NCBI GenBank assembly: GCA_016714445.1
Contig: JADJNF010000007.1
Span: forward strand, 682,001-746,000
Length of the DNA stretch: 64,000 bases
Direction of reading: 5' to 3'
From: Saprospiraceae bacterium
Lineage (GTDB): Bacteria; Bacteroidota; Bacteroidia; Chitinophagales; Saprospiraceae
Part shown: in pieces, positions 26,875-34,674 of the stretch
Numbering within the stretch: position 1 is the first letter of the stretch
Layout of the letters: every line of letters begins with the position of its first letter
Made by a program: the position numbers and the translations under genes
Notes under the pieces: generated by a model
The model's input: the letters and a program-made list of their open reading frames with translations, nothing else
What the model was told of the DNA's origin: nothing
Databases searched by the model: none

Positions 26875-29328
26875 ATGAACGTCCTAAAATTTGGTGGGTC
26901 TTCTGTCGCTAGTGCAGAACGGATAAACAATATTGTATCTATCCTGAAGCCAAGAATTGATGCTGGTGAAAAAATGACCATTGTTTTTTCAGCTTTTGGT
27001 GGAATCACAGATATGCTGATCGAAATGAGCGAACTGGCCAGCCAGGGTAAAGACAAATACATTGCTTTATACCATCAGTTTAAGGACAGGCATAACACGG
27101 CTGCTAAAGAGCTGCTTTCTCCTGAAAAATTTGCTGCTTTCAGCGAAGCTATTGATGAAAATCACGAAACACTCAGAGACCTGCTAAAAGGTATATTTCT
27201 GGTTCGTGAAGCTTCACCCAGAACAATGGATTACGTACTTAGCTTTGGTGAAAGAAATGCTAATTTTATCATTGCAGAAGCCATGAAAGAAAGAGGCATT
27301 AATGCTGCCTTTCTGGATGCCAGAAAAATAATTAAAACAAATAAAGATTTTGGGGCCGCAAAAGTAAATTTCACCCTTACTGACTCAGCTGTTCAGGAGT
27401 ATTATCAGGGACATGGTGATAAGATACAGATCGTTACAGGATTTATTGGGTCTGATACCGGAGGTCTTACTACTACACTGGGACGGGGAGGATCTGATTA
27501 TACTGCAGCAATACTTGCCGGAGCATTGAGTGCTGATGTATTGGAGATATGGACAGATGTGGATGGTGTATTGACCTGTGATCCGCGCAAAGTTAAGCAG
27601 GCTTTTACCATACCCCAATTAAGCTATGCTGAAGCCATGGAAATGTCACATTTTGGGGCTAAAGTTATATATCCACCTACCATACAACCGGCGCTTCGCA
27701 AAGGAATTCCTATCTATATCAAAAATACTTTTAATCCTGCATTTGTCGGCACAAGGATTCATAAAGAACATGACCCTACTTTCAAATCAACAATAAAAGG
27801 TATCAGTTCTCTTGGTAATTTGTCACTGATAAGATTACAAGGTAGCGGCATGATGGGCGTTCCCGGTGTATCAGCAAGATTATTTTCTGCTTTGGGCAGA
27901 GAAAAAATTAATGTGATACTAATTACCCAGGCATCTTCCGAACACTCCATCAGTATTGCCATAAGTGATAAAGAAACAAAAAGAGCCTTAGCCTCTATTT
28001 CTGACGAATTTGAAAAAGAAATAGAAGATGGACTGATAGATCCTGTCAAAGCTGAATCTGATCTTTGTGTCGTTGCTATAATAGGCGAACAAATGAAAAA
28101 TGTTCCCGGTGTTGCAGGGAGATTATTTGAGAGTCTGGGAAAAAACGGAATCAACATCATTGCCATTGCACAGGGTAGTTCTGAGTTAAATATATCTTTT
28201 GTCATTGATAAGCAGGATGAATCCAAAGCACTGAATGCTATTCATGATTCTTTTTTCTTATCAGATACCAAACGTATTCATGTATTTATGATAGGCGCAG
28301 GTCTGATAGGAAGTACATTGCTAAAACAAATAGACGAACAAAAAACAACGCTTAAGTCCCAAAACGGACTTGAAATAATGATAGCCGGACTTGCAAATAC
28401 AAAAAAAATGGTATTCTCTGAAAATGGAATTGATCTGAAAAATTGGAAGTCTGCTCTCGATACAAGTTCAGAACTTTCAGACAGCAAAACATTTGTCCAA
28501 AACATGATAGATATGAATCTGTCCAATTCGATTTTTATTGACAATACAGCAGATAGTACCATTCCTGAGTTGTATGAAAAAATATTTAGCGCAAGTATTT
28601 CTGTTGCGACGCCTAATAAAATAGCCGCATCTTCCGCTTATGATCAATATAACCGTCTCAAACAAGTTGCCAAAAATAATAATGTTCAGTTTCTATTTGA
28701 GACCAATGTTGGTGCCGGATTACCTGTGATCTCTACCCTTAGAAACCTGATACATAGCGGAGACCGTATCATCAAAATTGAAGCCGTACTTTCCGGTTCA
28801 GTTTCTTTTATTTTCAATAATTTTGATGGCAAAAAATCTTTTAGTCAGTTGGTCACGGAAGCTAAAGATTTGGGATATACTGAACCTGATCCCAGAGACG
28901 ATTTGTCCGGAGCAGATGTGGCCCGAAAAATAACCATTCTGGCTCGTGAAGCAGGATATAAGGTCGAGACATCAGATGTAGTGATTGATCCTATTTTACC
29001 GGAAAAATGCCTGAAAGCAAAAGATGTTTCTACGTTTTTCGACATATTAAAAACCGAGGACCCATTCTTCAGTAATCTTTTGACGAAAGCAAAAAACCAA
29101 AACGGAGTATTAAGATTTATAGCAAAAGCTGAAGATGGCAGAATTTCCTGCGGTGTCGAAATCGTAAGTCAGGATAGCCCATTCTATAATCTCGGTGGAA
29201 GTGATAATATGATCGTATTTACCACCCAGAGATATAAACAACGTCCTTTGGTAGTAAGAGGACCAGGTGCAGGAGCTGAAGTTACCGCAGCAGGCATATT
29301 TGCTGAAATTATCAGTGCAGGAAATTAA
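26875..29328 (+). CDS. thrA: Bifunctional aspartokinase / homoserine dehydrogenase
   Basis: Catalyses the first and third steps from aspartate to homoserine. The start at 26875 puts the kinase motif MNVLKFGGSSVAS at the N-terminus; a longer frame upstream is not conserved. The 817-residue length is typical of ThrA. Order: aspartokinase (KFGGSSVA; GFIGSDTGGLTTTLGRGGSDYTAA), two ACT regulatory domains (SGMMGVPGVSARLF and KNVPGVAGRLFESLGKNGINI), then homoserine dehydrogenase (MIGAGLIGS; ETNVGAGLPVISTLRNLIHSGD; LSGSVSFIF). Feedback inhibition by threonine is usual for the family. First gene of a thrA-thrB-thrC operon (gaps 27 and 12 bp). Confidence 0.96.
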   Translation: MNVLKFGGSSVASAERINNIVSILKPRIDAGEKMTIVFSAFGGITDMLIEMSELASQGKDKYIALYHQFKDRHNTAAKELLSPEKFAAFSEAIDENHETLRDLLKGIFLVREASPRTMDYVLSFGERNANFIIAEAMKERGINAAFLDARKIIKTNKDFGAAKVNFTLTDSAVQEYYQGHGDKIQIVTGFIGSDTGGLTTTLGRGGSDYTAAILAGALSADVLEIWTDVDGVLTCDPRKVKQAFTIPQLSYAEAMEMSHFGAKVIYPPTIQPALRKGIPIYIKNTFNPAFVGTRIHKEHDPTFKSTIKGISSLGNLSLIRLQGSGMMGVPGVSARLFSALGREKINVILITQASSEHSISIAISDKETKRALASISDEFEKEIEDGLIDPVKAESDLCVVAIIGEQMKNVPGVAGRLFESLGKNGINIIAIAQGSSELNISFVIDKQDESKALNAIHDSFFLSDTKRIHVFMIGAGLIGSTLLKQIDEQKTTLKSQNGLEIMIAGLANTKKMVFSENGIDLKNWKSALDTSSELSDSKTFVQNMIDMNLSNSIFIDNTADSTIPELYEKIFSASISVATPNKIAASSAYDQYNRLKQVAKNNNVQFLFETNVGAGLPVISTLRNLIHSGDRIIKIEAVLSGSVSFIFNNFDGKKSFSQLVTEAKDLGYTEPDPRDDLSGADVARKITILAREAGYKVETSDVVIDPILPEKCLKAKDVSTFFDILKTEDPFFSNLLTKAKNQNGVLRFIAKAEDGRISCGVEIVSQDSPFYNLGGSDNMIVFTTQRYKQRPLVVRGPGAGAEVTAAGIFAEIISAGN

Positions 29329-29355
29329 TCTAAACAAAAACTAACCCATCAAATT

Positions 29356-30291
29356 ATGGCCAAATCAGGTATAAAAATATTTGCTCCCGCTTCAGTTGCC
29401 AATGTAGCAGTTGGTTTTGATATCCTGGGATTTGCACTCGAAAAACCAGGCGACGAAATTATCATCAGAGAGGGAAATAAACCAGGTCTCGTTATTACAG
29501 AAATCCAAGGTGCCGGAGGTAAGTTACCTTATGATATTATGAAAAATACAGCAGGATATGCTGCATACAGATTGCTGGAGCACATCGGCGAAACGGATAG
29601 ACCTCTTGAGATGGAAATTCACAAAAAAATGCCTTTCGGAAGTGGCCTCGGATCATCCGCAGCAAGTGCAGCAGGAGGTGTTTATGCGGTCAATGAGTTT
29701 CTCAACACCGGACTAAGCAAGCAGGAAATCCTTAGATTTGCAGTAGAAGGAGAGCAGATTGCTGATGGTGCCTTCCATGCGGATAATGTAGGTCCTTCTC
29801 TACTTGGAGGCATGATTCTGATCAGAGACAATGAAACCCTGGATATAAAAAAACTGCATATTCCTCCCGGATTATATGCGGCTGTGATATATCCGCATGT
29901 AGAAGTGCTCACCCGCGAATCCAGAGGTATTTTAAAGCAAGAAGTTAATTTTAAAGATGTAATACGCCAGCAGGGTAATTTAGGCGCTTTTGTAGCGGGA
30001 ATGTACACATCAGACTATGGTATGATATCAAGATCACTTCAGGATCTCTTGGTAGAACCTCAACGAGCACACTTGATTCCACACTTTTATGAAATGAAGG
30101 AAAAGGCGCTTGCAGCAAAAGCCCTTGGATTCAGTATAAGCGGAGCAGGGCCATCTATGTTTGCGCTTTGTGACAATAGCGGAATAGCAGAAAGTGTACT
30201 TGAAGAAGCTGAGAAACTTTACTCTGATAAAAAGGTGGCAATCACGACCTATTTATCCAAAATCAATCATGAAGGAGCCATCCGATTTTAA
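29356..30291 (+). CDS. thrB: Homoserine kinase
   Basis: GHMP-family kinase phosphorylating homoserine with ATP. The 311-residue protein shows APASVANVAVGFDILGFAL at the N-terminus, the ATP-binding PFGSGLGSSAASAAGG, and the C-terminal GFSISGAGPSMFALC. Middle gene of the threonine operon. Confidence 0.96.
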   Translation: MAKSGIKIFAPASVANVAVGFDILGFALEKPGDEIIIREGNKPGLVITEIQGAGGKLPYDIMKNTAGYAAYRLLEHIGETDRPLEMEIHKKMPFGSGLGSSAASAAGGVYAVNEFLNTGLSKQEILRFAVEGEQIADGAFHADNVGPSLLGGMILIRDNETLDIKKLHIPPGLYAAVIYPHVEVLTRESRGILKQEVNFKDVIRQQGNLGAFVAGMYTSDYGMISRSLQDLLVEPQRAHLIPHFYEMKEKALAAKALGFSISGAGPSMFALCDNSGIAESVLEEAEKLYSDKKVAITTYLSKINHEGAIRF

Positions 30292-30303
30292 ATGTAAATA
30301 AGT

Positions 30304-31593
30304 ATGCAATTATACAGCACAAACAATCCGTCCTTTAAAGTCGAACTCAAAGAAGCCGTAATGCAGTCTCTTGCGCCTGACAAAGGATTATATATGCCGG
30401 AAGTAATCCCTGTTTTGGATAAAGATTTTATAGAAAATATCGAAAACTATTCTTTTCAGGAGATTGCTTACACCGTGAGTAAAAAGTTAATAGGAGACTA
30501 TATACCTGATGCAGACCTACAAAACATTGTAAAATCAGCGATAGATTTTCCAGCCCCGGTACACATGCTGAGCGAAAATATCGGTGCTCTAGAACTTTGG
30601 CATGGTCCCAGCCTGGCATTTAAGGACTTCGGAGCTCGTTTTATGGCAGCGTTGATGTCATACTTTATTAAAAATGAGAATCAAAATACAACCATTCTTG
30701 TGGCTACTTCAGGCGATACGGGTGGTGCTGTGGCAGCAGGTTTTTATAAAACACCGGGTATTGAAGTGATTATCTTATATCCTAGTGGTAAGGTCAGTGA
30801 CCTGCAAGAAAAACAATTAACTACCTTGGGAGAGAATATTACAGCTGTAGAGATTGAAGGTACATTTGATGATTGCCAGGCTTTGGTCAAGGAGGCATTT
30901 CTGGATAATGAACTGAATAAAAAATACCACCTAAGTTCTGCCAATAGTATCAATATAGCCCGTTTGATTCCACAAAGTTTTTATTATTTCGAAGCCTATA
31001 AACAAGTAAAAAAGTTTGGTAAGGAGATAGTTTTCAGTGTGCCAAGTGGAAATTTTGGAAATCTCACGGCTGGCCTTTTGGCCAAAAGGATGGGGCTTCC
31101 CGTTAAAAGATTTATTGCAGCTACCAACATTAACAAAATAGTACCAGAATATCTTTCCTCCGGAATATACAACCCTAAACCATCTCAGGCTACGATCAGC
31201 AATGCCATGGATGTAGGTAACCCAAGTAACTTTGTGCGGATTCTTGATCTTTATAATAAAGATTTTGTTGCCATCAGCAAGGACGTATCAGGATTCTGGC
31301 TAGATGATAATGAGACTAAAGAAGCAATGAAAGAGGCATATCAAAAATACCGTTACATCTGTGATCCCCATGGAGCCATAGGCTATAAATCCCTTCATAA
31401 TCTGGACGCAAACGAAATCGGACTTTTCCTCGAGACAGCACACCCTGCGAAATTTTTGGATACCGTAGAATCCACATTAGATATCAAAATAGAAATACCT
31501 GAAGGACTGGCATCCATTGCAGATAAAACCAAACAAGCGATCAAAATGGAATCAGATTTCCAGTCATTTAAATCTTATTTGTTACTAAGATAA
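30304..31593 (+). CDS. thrC: Threonine synthase
   Basis: PLP enzyme converting O-phosphohomoserine to threonine. The 429-residue length matches the bacterial form. Seen: LWHGPSLAFKDFGARF (PLP lysine near residue 107), ATSGDTGGAVAAGF, VPSGNFGNLTAGLLAKRMGLP, and CDPHGAIGYKSL near the C-terminus. Last gene of the operon; a hairpin follows. Confidence 0.96.
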   Translation: MQLYSTNNPSFKVELKEAVMQSLAPDKGLYMPEVIPVLDKDFIENIENYSFQEIAYTVSKKLIGDYIPDADLQNIVKSAIDFPAPVHMLSENIGALELWHGPSLAFKDFGARFMAALMSYFIKNENQNTTILVATSGDTGGAVAAGFYKTPGIEVIILYPSGKVSDLQEKQLTTLGENITAVEIEGTFDDCQALVKEAFLDNELNKKYHLSSANSINIARLIPQSFYYFEAYKQVKKFGKEIVFSVPSGNFGNLTAGLLAKRMGLPVKRFIAATNINKIVPEYLSSGIYNPKPSQATISNAMDVGNPSNFVRILDLYNKDFVAISKDVSGFWLDDNETKEAMKEAYQKYRYICDPHGAIGYKSLHNLDANEIGLFLETAHPAKFLDTVESTLDIKIEIPEGLASIADKTKQAIKMESDFQSFKSYLLLR

Positions 31594-31628
31594 AATAAAA
31601 AAAGGCTTCCCATACATGAGAAGCCTTT
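31594..31628 (-). terminator. Terminator shared between thrC and RRM gene
   Basis: Perfect 9-bp stem AAAGGCTTC / GAAGCCTTT. On the minus strand the stem is followed by a run of T, so it fits best as the end of the RRM transcript; it may also end the thr operon. Confidence 0.75.
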
Positions 31629-31656
31629 AAAAGATTCAATTTTTCAGCTAGATATA

Positions 31657-31950
31657 TTAATATCTTCTTTCTCTTGGTCTAAAATTGTTATCTCTGTTGA
31701 ATGATTGAGGCCTTGGTTCTGCTTTTTTGCAAACGATAGTTTGGCCATCAAAATCGGTTTCATTAAGTCCGGCAATAGCAGCAATACCTGCATCTTCTGT
31801 TCCCATTTCAACAAAAGCAAATCCTTTAGATCTACCAGTGTCTTTGTCCATGATTACTTTAGCAGACGTAACTTCGCCATACTGTGAAAAGAGATTTTCT
31901 AAAGCTTCAGAACTAGTTCTGTAATTAAGCTTTGCAACAAAAATGTTCAT
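31657..31950 (-). CDS. RRM-type RNA-binding protein
   Basis: The 97-residue protein begins MNIFVAKLNYRTSSE. One RRM domain: RNP2 (IFVAKL) and RNP1 (KGFAFVEM) are both present, followed by a short basic tail with FNRDNNFRPRERRY. Bacterial single-RRM proteins bind RNA in the cytoplasm and several are induced by cold or stress. The mRNA leader contains a strong hairpin at its 5' end, consistent with post-transcriptional control. The upstream in-frame extension covers the leader and is rejected. Confidence 0.92.
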   Translation of the reverse strand: MNIFVAKLNYRTSSEALENLFSQYGEVTSAKVIMDKDTGRSKGFAFVEMGTEDAGIAAIAGLNETDFDGQTIVCKKAEPRPQSFNRDNNFRPRERRY

Positions 31951-31980
31951 TAAAATAAAATTAAAAATAAATAAAAAACT

Positions 31981-32016
31981 GGAATTACTAACAGACCATC
32001 TGTTCAGTAATATTCC
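31981..32016 (-). promoter_or_regulatory. Stem-loop at the 5' end of the RRM mRNA leader
   Basis: On the minus strand, GGA-AT-ATTACT-G-AACAGA pairs with TCTGTT-AGTAAT-TCC around a 3-nt loop, 15 pairs with two small bulges. It begins about 9 nt after the TATCTTTG box, so it would form the very 5' end of the transcript. Confidence 0.6.
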
Positions 32017-32024
32017 ATTAGCCA

Positions 32025-32032
32025 CAAAGATA
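32025..32032 (-). promoter_or_regulatory. TAnnTTTG box for the RRM gene
   Basis: TATCTTTG on the minus strand, 74 nt upstream of the ATG, giving a leader of about 65 nt. Confidence 0.55.
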
Positions 32033-32159
32033 TGGTTTATTTTATTATAAAATGTATAAAAAATTATAATTCGTTAATAATTCTTTTTCAATAAGATAAA
32101 AAGGTCAAATCGAATTCATTCAATTTTTGTAAAGAAAGATAAGGTTTGGACATAATCTA

Positions 32160-33179
32160 TTAAAAATTAGCATAGTTTTTTCCCTTCGGATAAGTATCCA
32201 GAAAAATTCCACAGCTCTCAGTTATGGTTTTCTCCAAAGAGGTATATTGTACATTCAGGTAATTGATTGATTTAGTGTTATCATACGTGGATAAGACAGA
32301 AGTACTAAATATAGTTTCTTTAGTAACAGTCGGTTTATCACCTTTAAAAAAAGATTTGATCGCTTCCAATCTCCAAATGACCCAGGCATAATTTTGTGAC
32401 AATAATTTTGACGGAGGCTTTACACCCAACTTTTTTGAAATTCTTTCAAACATACTTCTATACTTGTGATTTTCAGCACTGATTATAAAACGCTCTCCAT
32501 TTAAGTCTTCATCAAGACATCTGACTGCCACACCAGCCACATCTCGGACATCCACCCAGCCAGTACTCCCATCAGGATAATATTTCATCCCAAGATAAAG
32601 TCTTTTAAAAATCTGGGTTGATGATTTATCCCACTTTCCCGGACCCAATATCATAGATGGGTTGAGAATAGTCACATTAAGTCCTTCAGCATGCCCACGC
32701 CACACTTCCTGTTCAGCCAGAAATTTTGCCAGACCATAAGTGGTATCGTATTTACTGTGACTGAATATTTGTTTTTCAGTAATATGTTCTACTGGTTTCC
32801 CACGTCCTATTGCTGCAACAGAACTGATATAAATAAATTTTTTAACATTGCCGGACAAAGCAATATTTATAAGATTTGCTGTTCCGTCCATCGCAGTCTG
32901 AATCATTTTATTCTTATTTGATGTATGACTTACGATAGCGGCAGCATGTATGATACAGTCAACACCTTCCAATAATTTTTCCATCAATGGGATATCAAGA
33001 ATATCTCCGGTCACCCATTGTACCCTTTCGGCTATGTCATCAACCAATTCTGATTTTGATGATTCCCTTTTCAGGCAAATGACATCAATAAAACCGTCAG
33101 AAACAAGCTGCCTGACAATATAACTACCTAAAAACCCTGTAGAACCAGTAATAAAAATTTTACTTGTTTTTGAAAGCAT
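32160..33179 (-). CDS. NAD(P)-dependent epimerase/reductase (extended SDR)
   Basis: The 339-residue protein has the extended SDR Rossmann signature ITGSTGFLGSYIV near the N-terminus, a VDCIIHAAAIVSH segment, YISSVAAIG, and a YxxxK active site in YGLAK. It resembles the dihydroflavonol-4-reductase-like group. Substrate cannot be told from sequence. First in order of a minus-strand stretch 3' of the HAD and M23 genes; gap of 77 bp from the HAD gene. Confidence 0.85.
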   Translation of the reverse strand: MLSKTSKIFITGSTGFLGSYIVRQLVSDGFIDVICLKRESSKSELVDDIAERVQWVTGDILDIPLMEKLLEGVDCIIHAAAIVSHTSNKNKMIQTAMDGTANLINIALSGNVKKFIYISSVAAIGRGKPVEHITEKQIFSHSKYDTTYGLAKFLAEQEVWRGHAEGLNVTILNPSMILGPGKWDKSSTQIFKRLYLGMKYYPDGSTGWVDVRDVAGVAVRCLDEDLNGERFIISAENHKYRSMFERISKKLGVKPPSKLLSQNYAWVIWRLEAIKSFFKGDKPTVTKETIFSTSVLSTYDNTKSINYLNVQYTSLEKTITESCGIFLDTYPKGKNYANF

Positions 33180-33256
33180 CAGGTTTGGCTTTTTTGGACT
33201 ATTTTGATTTGTCTTAATTTTAGGTGTTGAAGCACTGAAAAGTTTAACTGAAATCT

Positions 33257-33679
33257 TTAGGACTCAAAAACTTCTATAGTTGCACTTATTTTAATCAGAT
33301 CTGTAAACTTGCCTTTAAATCGGGTCGCTTTGACCAAATGATTATCTATCCAGTGATAATTTCCGCCTCTGGGTTTTCCCACCAAAAGACCATGGTACTT
33401 AAATCCGTGTTTTTTAAGCCAGTACTCAGTGATAGTTCTATGTTCTTCTGTTCTGGATGTAAAAAATGTAATGATATGACCTTCATCATACCATTTATTT
33501 AATATTTCCAGTGCGTCAGGATATGGTTCACAAGTACCCATTCTTTCAGGTTCTTCATTGGGAACATCATCACAAATGGTACCATCAATATCTATAAGAT
33601 AGTTTTTTACAGTATCCGGCAAAACAGGGCTTAAATTCTCTCCCTTTTCATTTTTAATATTCTTAAGACTAAAACTCAT
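33257..33679 (-). CDS. Small HAD-superfamily phosphatase
   Basis: 140 residues from MSFSLKN (a TTG three codons earlier is also in frame). HAD motif I is seen as YLIDIDGTICDD with nucleophile and acid/base aspartates, motif II as ITFFTSRTEEH, and a lysine in LLVGKPRGGNYHWIDNHL. It lacks a cap domain. Database entries of this kind are often labelled phosphoheptose isomerase or 5'-nucleotidase without proof; no substrate is assigned here. 22 bp after the M23 gene. Confidence 0.8.
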   Translation of the reverse strand: MSFSLKNIKNEKGENLSPVLPDTVKNYLIDIDGTICDDVPNEEPERMGTCEPYPDALEILNKWYDEGHIITFFTSRTEEHRTITEYWLKKHGFKYHGLLVGKPRGGNYHWIDNHLVKATRFKGKFTDLIKISATIEVFES

Positions 33680-33701
33680 TATTAACAACTATATTTATTT
33701 A

Positions 33702-34526
33702 TTATTGAAATGTTATGTATTTTTCAGGGTTGACATATTTGCCATCATACCACATTTCAAAATGCAGATGAGGTCCGGTTGACATCTCTCCGGAATTGCC
33801 AATAATGGCTACAGCCTGGCCAGTTTTTACGATATCTCCTGTTTTTACCAAAAGGACAGAATTGTGTTTATATACCGATACTACGTTTTTATTATGCTGT
33901 ATATAAACTGAATTTCCTGTGGTTACGGATTGTTCAGCACTAATCACCACTCCATCCATAATAGATTTTATCGGGGTATCTTTTGCAGATAATATATCGA
34001 CACCATAGTGCTGGATAGAAGGATTAAATCCTGCTGCAACTTTCCCGGATACAGGGGTAGCAAACTTCAAAAAATCAAGTTCCTTTGCCCTATTTGTCTC
34101 TGCCATATCCTCCTGATTGACCAATTCCGGGCGAATATTTTTACGGTTGGCCAATGAATCTATTTTCTCGACACTACTGTTGTAAATGCCACCGGTCAAT
34201 AAGGTCTTGAGACCTCCGAGATAGGCATCATAAGCGGATACTTCTTCTTCAAGATCATCTACTTTTTTAGACAATTCTATAAATTTTTTATTATCGGTAA
34301 TGTCACCATACCCAGGTATCAGACGTTTTACAGGCGTAAAAACAATAAATGATATTACCAAAGTAGACAAAAGCAAAGCAACCACACTTATAAAAATGTA
34401 AAAGCTAAGTAGTGAAAGATTGTAAGATCCGACTTCTTCAAGATTCTCGTCATCAAGAATGGAAATCCTGTAGGTATCCCTTAATCTGTCCCACAATTTC
34501 CTTTTTACCGGCAATCCATCCGACAT
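33702..34526 (-). CDS. M23 family metallopeptidase, membrane-anchored
   Basis: The 274-residue protein has a short cytoplasmic N-terminus, one membrane helix (about 40-65), a coiled-coil region (LSKKVDDLEEEVSAYD) and a C-terminal LytM/M23 domain with zinc ligands in QHYGVDILS and HLHFEMWYDGKYVNP. Such proteins cut or sense peptidoglycan cross-bridges in the periplasm. Divergent from the PorW-like gene; the two share a compact promoter region. Confidence 0.92.
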   Translation of the reverse strand: MSDGLPVKRKLWDRLRDTYRISILDDENLEEVGSYNLSLLSFYIFISVVALLLSTLVISFIVFTPVKRLIPGYGDITDNKKFIELSKKVDDLEEEVSAYDAYLGGLKTLLTGGIYNSSVEKIDSLANRKNIRPELVNQEDMAETNRAKELDFLKFATPVSGKVAAGFNPSIQHYGVDILSAKDTPIKSIMDGVVISAEQSVTTGNSVYIQHNKNVVSVYKHNSVLLVKTGDIVKTGQAVAIIGNSGEMSTGPHLHFEMWYDGKYVNPEKYITFQ

Positions 34527-34553
34527 GGACTATTTTTTGGTTTAAAAATAAAA

Positions 34554-34571
34554 TAATTTTGCGCAAAAATA
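34554..34571. promoter_or_regulatory. Divergent back-to-back TAnnTTTG boxes
   Basis: TAATTTTGCGCAAAAATA contains TAATTTTG on the plus strand and TATTTTTG on the minus strand, separated by two bases. The minus box is 37 nt from the M23 start. Confidence 0.5.
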
Positions 34572-34627
34572 GTTATATTAATGTTTACGGGTTGCAAATT
34601 TTATATTTATTTAATAAAATAAGGAAT

Positions 34628-34635
34628 TATCTTTG
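34628..34635 (+). promoter_or_regulatory. TAnnTTTG box before the PorW-like gene
   Basis: TATCTTTG, 39 nt upstream of the TTG start. Confidence 0.5.
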
Positions 34636-34674
34636 CATCCTGATTATAGATATTAAATTAAATTGTAATATATT

